Source: Ligustrum vulgare (Eukaryota > Streptophyta > Magnoliopsida > Lamiales > Oleaceae). From it: a stretch of 64,000 bases of DNA. Below are positions 33,000 through 45,261 of the stretch, in pieces. The stretch lies in contig OY743169.1 in NCBI GenBank assembly GCA_963555705.1, forward strand, positions 47,728,124 to 47,792,123, in the 5' to 3' direction. Position numbers and translations under genes: made by a program. Within the stretch, counting starts at the first letter, position 1. Each line of letters begins with the position of its first letter. The notes under the pieces were generated by a model. The model was not told the origin of the DNA, did no database searches, and was given only the letters and a program-made list of their open reading frames with translations.

Positions 33000-35655
33000 T
33001 GGACTTCACTACCTTTACCAATGTTCAAGAGATCTAAAAACCTCTTTAACTTTACCATGTTATGACTTTAGTATCATATCTGAGAAAATGTGATAATAAC
33101 ATTTATTCAGGCATTACACCACCACGTGACATATCTTAAAGGAGTTGACTGTAGTAGTACCTACTCTGAAAACATAACCTGTAGTGCTCCTTCTGCGATC
33201 TACATCCCCTATAAATCCACATCTACAAAACCTTGTAGAGCCACTTGCCTCGTCTAAAGCATAAGCATCTATCAGTAGTTCCCCATAGATATCTCAATAT
33301 CCACTTTGCTACTTCCCAATGCTGCTTTCCAGGATTTTCCATAACTTGCTCACAACTCCCACTGCATGAGAAATATCTGGTCTGGAACAAACCATGTTAC
33401 ACATCAAACTTCCAATGGCTGAGGCATATGGTATTTTAGCCATGAAGTTTATCTCGTCCTCTATCTTAGGATTTTGATCACTAGATAAATGGAAGTGATT
33501 CACTAGTGGTGTACTGACAGCCTTTGCACCACATATGTTAAATCTCTGCAGAACTTAACTAATGTACTTGGCCTGAGATAACTGCAAGATACCCTTCTGC
33601 TTATCTCTTAAAATCCTCATTCCGAGAATCTGCTTTGCTTCACCCAATTCCTTCATTTCAAATTCTGTTGATAGCTGCTTCTTTAACTTCTTGATTTCGT
33701 CCATATATGAACCTGCTACTAAAATATCATTGACATAAAGTAGCAAAATCATATAACTGGACTTGAATCTTTTAAAGTAGCAACAATGGTCAGCGTTGAA
33801 TCTGAAGTAGCCATTTTTCTGCATAAATATATCAAACTTTTTGTACCACTATCTCGGGTCTTGCTTTAAGCCATACATCCTCTCCTTCAATTTGCAAACA
33901 AGATTCTTCTTTCCTTTGACTGAGAAGCCTTCTTGCTGCTGCATATATATATTTCCTCCCCAAGGTCATGGAGGAAAGCAGTTTTTACATCTAATTGCTG
34001 CAAGTGCAAACCCTCTGCTGCAACAATACTTAAGACTGATCTAATTGTTGTCAGCTTCGCAACTGGAAAAATATCTCTATGTAGTCAATTCCTTCTTTCT
34101 GCTGGAAACCTTTTACATCCAATCTCGCCTGGTATATCTTTAATCCATCATGTTTCTCCTTGATCCTGTACACCCACTTGTTGTGCAGATATTTCTTCCC
34201 TGTAAGTAACTCGGCTAGTTTCCATGTCTGATTAGAGAAGAGCTTTCATTGCAAGCTCCCACTTGCCATAATACCCTACCCGACATGACTCGTGATAGCA
34301 TTCAGGTTCACCTGCATCAACAAGTAGTATGTTGCTCATGTACTTCCTATTTGGAACATGAGGTCGAGTTGACCTTCAAAGAATAGGGACTAGAGACTAT
34401 GCATAGGCGTGATTCCATATGGTTCTAGTTCCTAGGGAACTAAACTGAACCAAGAACTGATGGTTCTTTTTGCAAGAGAAGAACTGAACCTTTGGGTTCT
34501 TTTGGTTCTGGTTCTGGTTTCGATTTCTTAAACTAAATTTTTTCAAACTTAAGTGATGAAGCCATGGTAGATTCTAACAGGTAAGATTCGTAAGAGGTAA
34601 TGTCATCGACTTTGATCAAAATGCGAATATAACACTCAAAATCCTTGACATCAAAATATTCCCTTCCTTTTAGATAGTAATGTGTCTCCTCATTCGTGTG
34701 TATGTGCTCCTTCTAAAATTTCTTCAATTTTTGCTCGTAATTCTCCACCTTTTCAGGGAACATTCGCACAAGTCCAGCAAATCATTGAAAATAAAATAAC
34801 AATTAATTGTAAGATGAAGAGTGAAAATTTATTGTTTATTGATTCTTGAAGAAATGACGGCTGAAAGTTTGAAGCTGAATGATAGAACTAATAAAAGAAA
34901 AATGATTTTTGATTTATGATTTTTGTTTATTACTTATTTTGCTTATAGTTATTGTAATGTTTAATGAGTTAATAGTTGTTGGATAATTGATATTGATTAA
35001 TGGACTGGATAACATGCATTAAAATTAGGAATTGATGATTTTTTATTAAATTTATGTTTAAAAAAATTAAAAAATCATGTTTTGTTCTGGTTCTTGATTT
35101 TGGTTCTGGTTCTGAACCAAGAACCGGAACCAAAACTGGAACCGATGGTTCTTGATTTTTAGAATCAAAGCCGTTTAAAATTTTGATAGAACCGAACCGA
35201 ACTGGGATCGAACCACTGGTTCCAGTCGTTTTGCCCAGGCCTACTAGAGACTGTGATTCATCAGTCTCTGGAATAGGCTCCTATAACTGCAGACCCTCCT
35301 CTGTTTGCTGCGACATATTGCTTTCTGGAGCATCATCCAACTCAACATATGTTGGATCGTCATGTACTGTGTCATCAGACTGCACTGCATTTCTGTCCTT
35401 ATACATACCTTCTCATTAAATATGACATCCCTGCTTCTGATGACCTTTTTGTTCTGGTCATCCCATAAGCGGTAGCCAAACTCATCTCCGCCATATCCAA
35501 TGAATGTGCACTTTAGTGATTTGGGGTCCAGCTTACGCCTTACTTGATTACTAATATGTGCATGTGAGATACATCCAAAAGATTTCAAGTGGGAATGTTT
35601 TATTTCTTTTTCGCTCCGTACTTCCTCTGATATCCTGTACTCCAACGGTACCAAG
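33000..35655 (-). pseudogene. second copia: integrase end, reverse transcriptase and RNase H remnant
   Basis: In minus-strand order: LEYRISEEVRSEKEIKHSHL...SFGCISHAHI...KCTFIGYGGDEFGYRLWD...DVIFNE (integrase C-terminal region), then RT blocks (MILLLYVNDILVAGSYMDEI, where YVDD is expected; KELGEAKQILGMRI; LSQAKYI) and the RNase-H junction (YASAIGSLMCNMVCSRPDISHAVGVV), ending FLDLLNIGKG near 33010. It has multiple stops and frameshifts. A hAT element splits it at 34398-35243. It is truncated at 35655 against an Athila-like LTR. Confidence 0.85.
34398..35243. mobile_element. non-autonomous hAT element, 846 bp, in copia pol
   Basis: It is flanked by the exact 8-bp duplication CTAGAGAC (34390-34397 and 35244-35251). 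The termini are TATGCATAGGCGTG and TTTGCCCAGGCCTA, only loosely inverted. Subterminal DNA is full of GGTTCT/AGAACC repeats in both orientations (GGTTCTGGTTCTGG; GAACCGAACCGAAC), as in several plant hAT families. No transposase. Confidence 0.85.
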
Positions 35656-35659
35656 GGTC

Positions 35660-36069
35660 CTCAATTGATTACTAGGAAATTGTAGCTTTGGTCCTTGCAT
35701 TTTGGAAGGTGAGTAAAATGATTCCAAACTCTATTTTTCTCTCAATTTAAGGGCCGAAATTCTTTGTCAAAGAACCAAAATCTAATTTTCAATTTTGTTG
35801 CCAAGTTCCTTAGATGATTGCATGTCAAGTCCCTCAACTTTGATTTTGCGGCCCAAGTCCTCATTTTTTGCACTTATGCACTTTGGTCCCCAACTTCACT
35901 TTTTTGTATGATTTTGGTCTCTTTTCGCTCCCTTTTGACATATTCTCTTTCATTTTGTGGTTTTGACCTACAAAAGTCGTAAATACATAATTGTGAGTAG
36001 AAATGTGCTCATTTCGTCAATTAAAGTGCTAATTTAGGGACTAAATAAGTGTGTAAAGCACACTTATCA
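35660..36069 (-). repeat. truncated 3' LTR of the minus-strand Athila-like element
   Basis: 35757-36069 aligns closely with 39905-40219 (from AAATTCTTTGTCAAAGAA to GTGTAAAGCACACTTATCA). The inner end is lost next to the copia pol at 35655. Confidence 0.8.
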
Positions 36070-38069
36070 CACCCCCAACTAGAGCTTTTGCTCGTCTCGA
36101 GCAAAATTATCTACTAGTGCAATCAAGTAAGATGGAGTATAGATCAACGATTTTAGATAACTTGCAAATTACTCATGAGTGTAAAATTGTATAATCAATT
36201 CAAAAATATCCTTCCAAATAATGCTACCAAAAAGAAGTTAAGCTTATCCTATGTTCGATCAATGTGTGTGCGCATAACCACTTTCAGCCATCAATGAGAT
36301 TCGAGAATATTGATGAATAAAGAGGTTTCAAGTCAAAACTAATCCACCATTAGTGGTCAATTCTTTCCTTTCTCACTCATGACATTCATCTCTCAATAGA
36401 TATTTATCTTCTTTCCCGAGATGCAATTCTAGACGGTACTCTCAAATCACTCATTTCTTTTTCCACTCTAGTTTGGTTGTGTTTCACCGATAATTTTGAA
36501 AATCTAGAAATCCATTGATTCTCCACTAAATGAGTGCTTCGACATTCAAGCTTATACTAAGCAATTCAAACACATTATTAATCTAAGCCCTTATGCAAGT
36601 ACAAATGCATGATTTCTAAAAACTAACGTGATGAATGGTCGTGACTTCACCACTCCCTCGAGCTTTTATAATTGATCCATGTAGCAAGCTTTAAGTCGAC
36701 AACTCCCCGATTGTTTTAAGATCAAAGGGTAACAGGTTTTGAAATACCCCTAAGGACTTAATAACTCGAGTAAAAAAGGCTACGAAGTCAGGTAGACTTA
36801 TTAAGAAAATGCAATGATGATGTTTTTTTTTTCATGTGTGTGTATATATGTACCCTACTCATTAAGCTTTCTAATTTACCCATGTAGCGAGCTTTAGGCC
36901 GATGACTCCCAAGTTTCAAACTTAAGGCACCAAGTTTCAAGATACTCATACGGGCTTAATCACTTGAGTAAAAAAGGCTCCGAGATAGGGCAGTGTAAGA
37001 ATTAAAATGGGCTTAGATCTCTAGCATATGGTCATTACTTAGCTTATACTTGAAGAAAGACCTCCACACAAAAATTTTATTTTCAACATGCATGGAATCA
37101 CCAATAGTTTAGACCATCTCCTTCATTGGGTCAACCACCCCCAAACTTATTTCACAATAGGATCAAGAGATTTAGAGCATTATGAAAAATTGGATAGGTT
37201 GATAAAAATTTAAAAAAAAAGCTCACAATCTGGTTGTTCTACTCCATTAACCTCTTCACCCTTCAACAATTCCCAAATTTCACCAACAATCAATTATGAT
37301 TATTGTGCTCAAGATAAATAGGCTCTTGCATGGATAAGCATTTTATAGAATTAGACACAAGTAGCATATTGGTTATAAATTATGAATCAATAATAATTTT
37401 AAACATCAAGTAATCCGGCAGGTAAGGCTATCTAACATGTCAACACATAATAAGAAATCACCCCCAAACTTCAAAATGCACATTGTTCTCATTGTATAAA
37501 ATAAAATTAAAGTAGGAGGAAAGAAGTTACTAGACATCCCAAGAAGTGGTGGGGTACTCATAAGTAGTCTTGGGCATGTGAAAATCTCATTGCAAGCACC
37601 AAAAATCCACCCCCAAACTTGTGTTGAAGCCTCCAATCGATTGAACACAAATTTCTCCAATGAGGCATTTCACCGAACACCTTGTGAGCATCATATGAAA
37701 ACACAAGAAAAGAGTAGATATTAAGTGGTGAATAACCCAAAATTTTAAATCACATTCACATATAAATTCTAACTCATAAATCCAATTCAATTAGCCCATC
37801 CACCTCAACATTAAATCACACTTTAAAATCACTATGCACCAAGTGATTTAAAAATGAGTTTTAAGCAAATATCTGACTTTGAAAATTTGATATGAGTGTA
37901 TGTTAGAATTAAATGAGAATGCATTGGAGCTATTTCACACTACCCAACTTGAGCAAAATAAACTTGGTAGATGAAGACTTGGGCCTAGCCAACTTATTTG
38001 CAAGAAAGTAAATAAAATGCAAAAATTAAGAATAAAGCAAGTAAAGAATAGAGAATGGGTTGCCTCCCA

Positions 38070-38886
38070 TTAAACGCTTATTTTAAAGTCATTAGCTCGA
38101 CTCTCCGTATAAGCACTTCGTAGCACTCTAAATATATCTTTGGATGCCTTGCCCATTTTGCTTCTTTTGGCTTTGCCCCACTCTTCATTGATTCGAAATA
38201 CTTGCACTTTTCCCCTTCCAATGTCATAGGACCTGCCTAGTCCATCCAATTCAAACTCAACTAAATAGACTTGCACCTTCTCAATTGGCTTAATCACAAA
38301 CTCAATTATTGGACAATCAATGAAGTTGAGGAAATTTGATTTGATCTATTCCTCATTAATTGTCACTTCCTCATGTGATTCTTGTGTGATTAGATTGTCC
38401 TTCTCTTCAAACTCATCTCCATTAGTTGATGCCTCCTCAGATTGAATGATCGATAAAAAATTTGAATACATGGGCAATGACAAGTATTTCCTATTAATCC
38501 CAAAGAGTGGATTATACCCCTACATTTGAAATCCTTCCCAATACATGTAATCTCCCATAGGCATATCATCTTTATCCAATTTGGCAAGCTCATTGTAATA
38601 CTTTGTAAGTAACCTTCTCATACAATAGTGGAGGACCATCTCCCACAAGAGTGATGTCCTCATCCCAATCATTTGATACACAATCTCACAAGAGCATGTA
38701 ACTCACATCTGATATGTCAATTGCTTGTTTTCGGCATTTTAAATATTGTCTAAATCCAATAAGTTTCGACATAAGCAATTTATTGCCCAAATACAAACAT
38801 TGTTCATTACAATGCATCTTGTAACAAATTACAAAACTTGAATATTTTTCAAGCATGTGTTCATTACCCATGTTGAGATTGTTCAT
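38070..38886 (-). pseudogene. unrecognised coding-like stretch in the Athila-like derivative
   Basis: The only coding-like sequence of this element is a chain of minus-strand frames: 38886-38686 (NEHMLEKYSSFVICYKMHCN), 38593-38390 and 38297-38070 (FELDGLGRSYDIGRGKVQVF, then MGKASKDIFRVLRSAYTESR). Together they would give about 270 residues, but with stops and shifts between them. I do not recognise the protein. It occupies the place just before the GGAGGCAACCC block, where integrase ends in the autonomous copy. Confidence 0.35.
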
Positions 38887-39090
38887 TGCAATTTCTTTCC
38901 TATTTTGCTAATATTAGAATCAAATATGCATAGAAAGAACAAACAAACAAAAGAAAGATTAGAATTGTGGTAGTTAACCAAAAGTAACGAAATAAAACAT
39001 AAAATAAAAATAAATAAAAATTGTTAAAATTAAAATTAACTAAAGTAATAATCAAAGTAAAAACATTCATCGGCAACAGGGACAAAAACT

Positions 39091-40219
39091 TGTTCGCTAA
39101 AATAGTGTACCACAAGGGCACGGGTTGAGTACAAGTAATAAAGTTGACTTTTTAATTCCGGATTATCGATCTCACGAGAAATGTATACTCTATTATACAC
39201 TAGTTAATTTAATCTTAACAAATAAAACACTCAATTAAAAGTTGGTTTTGGAAAATAACTAAAAATCTATTAAAGAAGGAAATATAAAAAATACTTGAAA
39301 ATCTTGGAGGAAAACGTGGTTAGGATTCACAGTTTCATTTAACATTCACCTAATTAATTTTTCATCATGCAAATTAATAAATTACTCATTTACAATGTTA
39401 GACCCGATTTTTCAAGTTTAGATAATTACCTTTCTCGAGTGAAAAATGCACAATATCTCTCGATTATCATACACTTCACAAATCACATATTTGTTAATCA
39501 ATCAAACACATTGAATAATTTAAATAACAAACACACATGAAATTAAGTATTTAATCATTAACGAGCAAATATTAAAATTAATCCAAGCTAGGTTAACTTA
39601 CTAACATAAATCCCAACACGATAAATTAACTCATGTTATATAAATGATATAAAGAAGAATATTTATAACAATACATTACAAATATGACAAAACAATTGAG
39701 AAAATACAAAGTTATAGATAAAATCTTTTTTTAAGCTTGACTATGATTTTTCCAAATATTTCTCCACCTTCAATGTATTCTCCTTGTACTTTTAATTTGT
39801 TCCCCAAAAAATTATCAAGGGGTTGGAAAGGAAAATAAAAGAAATGAAATGAAATGAAAAGAAGAAAAGAAAAGAAAAGAAAATGAAAAATGAAAAAAAA
39901 AGAAAGAAATTCTTTGTCAAAGAATCAAAATCTAATTTTCAATTTTGTTGTCGAGTACCTTAGATAATTGCATGTCAAGTCCCTCAACTTTGATTTTGCA
40001 GCCCAAGTCCTCAATTTCTGGAACTTGTGCACTTTGGTCCCCAACTTCACTTTTTGTATGATTTTGGTCTCTTTTCCCTCCCTTTTGACATATTCTCTTT
40101 CTTTTTGTGGTTTTGGCCTACAAAAGTCGTAAATACATAATTGCAAGTAGAAATGTGCTCATTTCGTCAATTAAAGTGCTAATTTAGGGACTAAATAAGT
40201 GTGTAAAGCACACTTATCA
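39091..40219 (-). repeat. 5' LTR of the minus-strand Athila-like element, 1,129 bp
   Basis: On its own strand it runs from TGATAAGTGTGC to TAGCGAACA (TG...CA). It contains an A/G-rich microsatellite (GAAAA-type, about 39838-39910). Confidence 0.8.
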
Positions 40220-40482
40220 TTTGGGAAGTGGTTGGGCTTGATGCTGAAAAGGACAACAATTAACGAGTCAGCTAATGCCATGCCAAATTCTGTTTGCCAC
40301 ATCTGAATTTCCATTAGTTGGGGTGGACGGAGTTTGACGCAGTTGTGGACGGTGGACGATGGGTAAAGTTGGGTCTATGTTTCTTTCCAATTCAAAGTAT
40401 GGTGAGTAAGTAGATACACTTGTAAAGTACGGTGAGTGTTTGCTAATTTTTCCCTAACAATTTCCTATTTCTCTCTCTCAAT

Positions 40483-40518
40483 TGAGAGAGAGAGAGAGAG
40501 AGACAGAGAGAGAGAGAG
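40483..40518. repeat. (GA)n microsatellite
   Basis: About 17 GA units with one interruption, directly before the ATG at 40519; GA tracts are common in plant 5' UTRs. Confidence 0.9.
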
Positions 40519-40654
40519 GATGGCGATGGAATTGGAGGGCGCTCGGCCCTCTCCATTCGGGGCTGCCGAACGCATTTTGTCAGTGGTGCAAAATCAAAGT
40601 TGAGGTTCTCGAAGTTCTTTCAGCGATACCTCAGTTAATTGGGCGGAGGTCGAA
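40519..40654 (+). pseudogene. possible first-exon fragment of an unidentified host gene
   Basis: From ATG the frame reads MAMELEGARPSPFGAAERIL, then SVVQNQS, TGA at 40600-40602, then GSRSSFSDTSVNWAEVEG, followed by a good splice donor (GTGAGTAG). The composition (higher GC, GA-rich leader, donor site) looks like a genuine plant first exon with one nonsense codon. I recognise no family and found no matching second exon downstream. Confidence 0.35.
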
Positions 40655-42525
40655 GGTGAGTAGTTGGGTTTATTTATTTTTTGGTTTTCTCATGTTTGAT
40701 TTGAGTGAAACTTTGTTGGAGGATTGATGTGGGCTGAGGCAGTTTTTCTTGAATTGGTGGTGATCGACTATTTGGAGGTCTGGCTATGGCGGTGGTGTTG
40801 TGGTTATATTCAATTGTTGTGTGTTCGATTTTGGGTGGTTTGTAGTTGGCTGTGGTTTTGATTTTGGCAGTGAGTTGGCCGATTTGTGGTGTTGGAGGCA
40901 GTGTTGGTTGATTCTGTGATGATTGTGGACTGGGGAGAAGTATGTGATGTTGAATGTTGTGGTGATGCATGGTTGATCATGCGCAGTGTGAAGAATGAAT
41001 TTGTTGGACTTCATACCGAATCGAATCATTTTGAGAAGGAAGAATTCATACTCATATAGTGTTTGTTGCAAATTCTGTGTGACTTGAATGACAATGACAT
41101 AGGGGTATAATGTGCATTTATCGACTTCAATTGGTAGATAAGCAGAAAAAGAATTCTGAAAATTTTGGAAACCTAGATGCTAAAGTGGTTTGGTTCTATC
41201 CAATTTATGGCTAATAAAAGATTTAAAAAATTGATTAAAAGTAATTTGGATAATAATAAAAATAAATTTAGGATTTTGGGCTTAATACAACTTAATGGGT
41301 TTGGACAATTTTTTTTTAAAAAAATTGAAATTGGGATGAAAGTCGAATTGGACTTAAATTATCTTATTGATTTAAAAATAATATTTCACTAACAAAATTT
41401 GTGAGGAAAAATCGTAATCTAACAAATTTTTTTTAAGACTTAAATGTCCAAGTTTTGCCCGACTAATCCTAAGAGAGAGCAGCATTTCCTTCTATTTGGC
41501 CTCCATGTAAATCCGGATGCAGATACAACTTATGTGCACTTGGAGTAGACATTCAGGTAACTGTTCTCTTCTCCCATGAACCCACTTTACACCATGTGGA
41601 AAGGACCCCCCCCCCCCTCCCCTGAAGGAGAAAAAGGGCATATCATGATACTACATCTATGTAAACACTTACTTTTCAACATATTAAATATCACATTCAA
41701 AGAGCCAAGATTCAAAAATTTAATCATCTAGTGAAAGTTTCGACGGTTTGTAGATTTTTTTCGTCATTTCTTTACATTTTTCTTTGTTTAATATGCTTTA
41801 ATGAGTAATAAAAAGATCATATGGGTTAATTAAATGGATTTTGATTCAATTTCTTTTATTTTCTATGGTCATTAACGTGCTTTATTAATAGATTAATTTT
41901 TTACTTTGTCAAATTTGACTTTGACTTCTTTATTACTCGTAACCTTTTTTTATTTTTGAATTATAAGTTCCTTAAGCCTCTATTTGGTAACACTGTGTAG
42001 TTTCTAAATTAGTTTATTTATGATTTTGAGGTAAAAAAATTGTAGTTAAAAATTAGAGAAATAAAATATGTGTGGTTAAAAAGTAGTTTGAGAAATTGTA
42101 TAGTTTATAAATCAGTTTATTTTGTTTACCAAACACTTGCTAAGAAAGTTGATGTTTTTCAACTTTCCGAGTTTTTATCACTTTCCGAGTTTCTGGAAAA
42201 ATGCAATTGAAAACTAATTAATTTTGTTACCATCATGCCTAAATGGACTTGACACATCATTTATAAGGGCACACATAACACCTACATGCATCCAACATTA
42301 CTCTGGACTCTACAGTCAAGAGTCCATTAGTTCGAACAAAACAGGGTCATTACTCCAGACATATTTGGGCTCCATTCTGTCTGGACTCCAATAGTCGGAC
42401 TCCTTATGACAGACTGGAACTATCCGGAGTCCATGCTCCAAAAAGGTGACAAGATTGTTCAATGTGTTAAAGAGATGTGACCCTTCTACAAGGTATAGCT
42501 TGACGTGACAACATTTTCAAGGGGA
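40655..42525. other. intergenic DNA, no gene recognised
   Basis: 40.65-41.1 kb is G/T-rich, resembling an intron. A C12 tract lies at 41606-41617. 42.27-42.45 kb holds several TCTGGACTC/GAGTCCAGA copies. I see no coding signal. The Tat LTR could start earlier than proposed, within the GGACTC-rich part. Confidence 0.4.
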
Positions 42526-42944
42526 TGTTATAGCAGCCGTAACTCTATAATACGTCATAATGATTATATTACCAAGGAAATGATTTACCTCATGAATAGT
42601 TATGAACCTACCACGTGTAAAGGGTAACACATGTCGCAATCTTAAGCAACAACTCTTATTATAAATAGATCACATTTGCCTCCAAGAAAAATGTTAGTAA
42701 CTTAATGCTGAAACACAATATATAAATCTCACTCCCTTTTCTCTTTTTTACACATATATATTTTCTGCATCCAATTTATATCTACTTACAATGAGTTTTG
42801 ACTTGAGCTCAGAGTGTAAACGAGAGCTATCCCGATCCTAGATCCATATTGACTGTTTGTCTAAGTGTACAGGAAGTCCATGCGTTCAAGAGGGAGGAAC
42901 TGAGGCGTGTTAATCCAAGGTCTCACCAGATTTTTTGGTCAACA
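42526..42944 (+). repeat. 5' LTR of the Tat-lineage element (start tentative)
   Basis: Proposed limits are TGTTATAGCAG to TTGGTCAACA, giving TG...CA with TGTT/AACA termini. TATA box TATAAATAG at 42660-42668. The right end is firm because of the adjacent primer-binding site; the left end lacks a second LTR for comparison. Confidence 0.55.
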
Positions 42945-42962
42945 TTTTGGCGCCGTCTATGT
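42945..42962 (+). other. primer-binding site of the Tat-lineage element
   Basis: TTTTGGCGCCGTCTATGT; the TGGCGCCGTCTGTGG motif is typical of Tat-lineage and many other plant gypsy elements. Confidence 0.8.
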
Positions 42963-43144
42963 AAAACCACACTCCTAACCAAAAATTCACGTGGTGAAAA
43001 GCTATAAGAAACCTTGAAAAAGGCAAACCTTCTAAAAAAGAAGTGGTAAAAACACACTTGGAGAAACCTTGAAAAATGCTTAGAAGTTTGAAATACAAGT
43101 TTCACAACCTTTAAGAAAGGTTAACTTATAAGCTATAAACAGTC

Positions 43145-45258
43145 ATGAATGACAGTGATGCAAATCCTAGGAGAAGCAGGGGTGAACAACATAATGTTGA
43201 GGCAGAAGTACCCCTACACGTCCGACCTCAAGATGCCAATGATGAGGTTCCTAAAACAAACCCATCTCGTAGGAACATAAGCATGCGTCTGATGAGGGAC
43301 ATGACGCACATGGAAGCACAAATGATATAAACACAGAGACAACAAATTGAACAAACAACTGCTATGAATGCCTATATGGCAAGAGGTATGTGGAAAATGA
43401 TCCAGTGGCACCACCACAATTACCCTCAAACTTAACCACATTATCCATCCTCTAGCCCAAATACTTTGAACTACTACCATATGCCTCCAGGAGACACCGG
43501 AGTGAACTCCATGCAACTTAATGAAGAGGACTATGCGTATGAAACGCAAGAAGAATGCAGCTTTCCTCATGAATATCCTAGGAAGCTACACCATCAAGGT
43601 CCAACAATGTTTTTAGCTGGATAGGAGGTCTCTGGTCTAGAAATAGACGCGGAAGGAGGGATGAAGAAGCCCATCCTATAACACAGGCACTTAGGAATAT
43701 AAGAGAACGAAGGGTTAAAGAAGCCTATCCACAAAACCAAGTACCTAGAAATAGGTATGAAGGAAGAGTTGAAGAGTCTCACCCTCAAGCATAGGTGCCT
43801 AGAAATAGCGGGAGAGAAGGGTTGCAAAAGCCCACTCTCCAACACAAGGAACTTTGCCTGCTTATCTAAGGCTGTATTATGGCCATTATCACCCTATGAA
43901 AGGGATCAACCGTAGTAGCCCTATGGCTAGCCACGCCCTCACAATGAGGTGAGGTTAGACTATGGTGAAAACCATGAAGAACTTCCTTCATATGAAATAG
44001 ATGATGAAGAGGAGATTAGCCATTTCTCAAAGAGCATTCAGAGATATCAAGTGCCCTCTGATTTCGAAATTTCGAAAATCACAAAATATTACGGAGGAAG
44101 AAATTTTCTCTGCTCTAAAAGGGGTTTAGACATGAAAAGCATGTTCTAGAGAGATGTTTGGAGTCATAAACCAAGAGATTACAATACTCTTGTGGACTTG
44201 ATGGAGGAAATCATCTTAGAAGAGATGTCAAGGGCCAGAGATGGCCATCCGAAGGAAAGCTAAAACACCGGACATCACTCCGAAGTTAACCTAACAACCG
44301 GGGGTAACAAGAACCAGTCCGAAAATCGTATCGGAGATGGTTCTCACCCATTTCTAGGGTACGGATCTAGCTGTGTAGCAAAAATCATAGAGGCTATCCA
44401 AAACTTGCACTCCGAATTCACTGTGACGACACCCGACATCGCTCGAGAAGGAGCCATTGCTAATGGAGTGGTAAACAGCCCATGAATGGGCCATAATGTG
44501 CACACCATAGATTCTATTGGCATGCGGCAGAGGATTGCAAGGATATTCAAATATTGACTAAACAAAAGGCCAATGAAAGGAAGGGAGACAATGAGACCCC
44601 GAACAGGGGAAGGCCAAACAGGCCAAAATGATAAAGGTTCAATCAGACTGATCACAGGAACAACAGGTTAAATGCTCCAAGGGGAGGCAACAATAATTGC
44701 CAAAGGGAGCGAAGCCATGATAGAAACAGAGGTCCGACACCTGATAGAAATATCAGGGACTTGCCTCTCCTCCTCCCAATGATCCACCAATATGTGAGAT
44801 CGACACTATCTTTGGAGGACCTCACTCGGGGGGAACACGAACAACTCCCATAAGTGATACATAAGAGAGGCCAAAGAGCATGCCAATGTGAATTACCACA
44901 TAAACCTGCACCCTACCAAGACTTCTAGAACGGATCCCATCACCTTCACATTGGATGATGTAATAGGAGTGGATTTTCCCCACAATGATGCCTTGGTTAT
45001 CCGCACAGTATTTACCAGAAATGACCTATCTAGGATGTTAGTAGATGATGGGGCTTTCGTGATTGTGATTTATGGGATCACCTATGACAAAAGGGGTATT
45101 GACACTCCATTGACTCCGGTTTCAGATCCCATCTATAGCTTCACTAGGACTATCTAGTCCGAAGAGGCTCCATAACCGAGGTGGGGCACGCACCCACTGT
45201 CTCTAGAATACCAATGGAGTTTTTGATCGTGGACAAAAGCTCGTCATATCAAGATTCT
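43145..45258 (+). pseudogene. Tat-lineage gag and protease remnant
   Basis: Plus-strand fragments include MNDSDANPRRSRGEQHNVEA, LDYGENHEELPSYEIDDEEE, the arginine-rich end of gag near 44700, then IDTIFGGPHSGGT, a shift, and NYHINLHPTKTSRTDPITFT, DDVIGVDFPHNDALV and SRMLVDDGAF, followed by MEFLIVDKSSSY. The last part is a retropepsin whose active-site DTG reads DDG. Many stops separate the frames. Junction with Athila RT is at about 45250. Confidence 0.75.
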
Positions 45259-45261
45259 TCC

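Larger units (their letters stand above)
35660..40219 (-). mobile_element. Athila-like derivative, minus strand, no recognisable pol
   Basis: The 5' LTR is 39091-40219. The primer-binding position follows (39068-39090, a degraded AGTTTTTG...GTTGCCG). The interior is about 3.0 kb, the purine tract GAGCAAAAGCTCTAGTTGGGGGTG-like lies at 36070-36095, and a truncated 3' LTR spans about 35660-36069. Its 3' non-coding half (36070-38070) is homologous to 48170-49936 in inverted orientation: the GGGAGGCAACCC block, TTGCTCGAGACGAGC, and pieces such as AAGTATAAGCTAAGTAATGA. No gag, RT or integrase motif is present. Confidence 0.75.

Noticed and set aside
42200..42525. GGACTC-rich stretch as a separate element
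   Set aside because: No ends or duplication; it may simply be part of the Tat LTR if that LTR starts further left.
44322..44655. Minus-strand 103-codon frame in the Tat gag region
   Set aside because: Shadow of the plus-strand gag remnant; no motif of its own.
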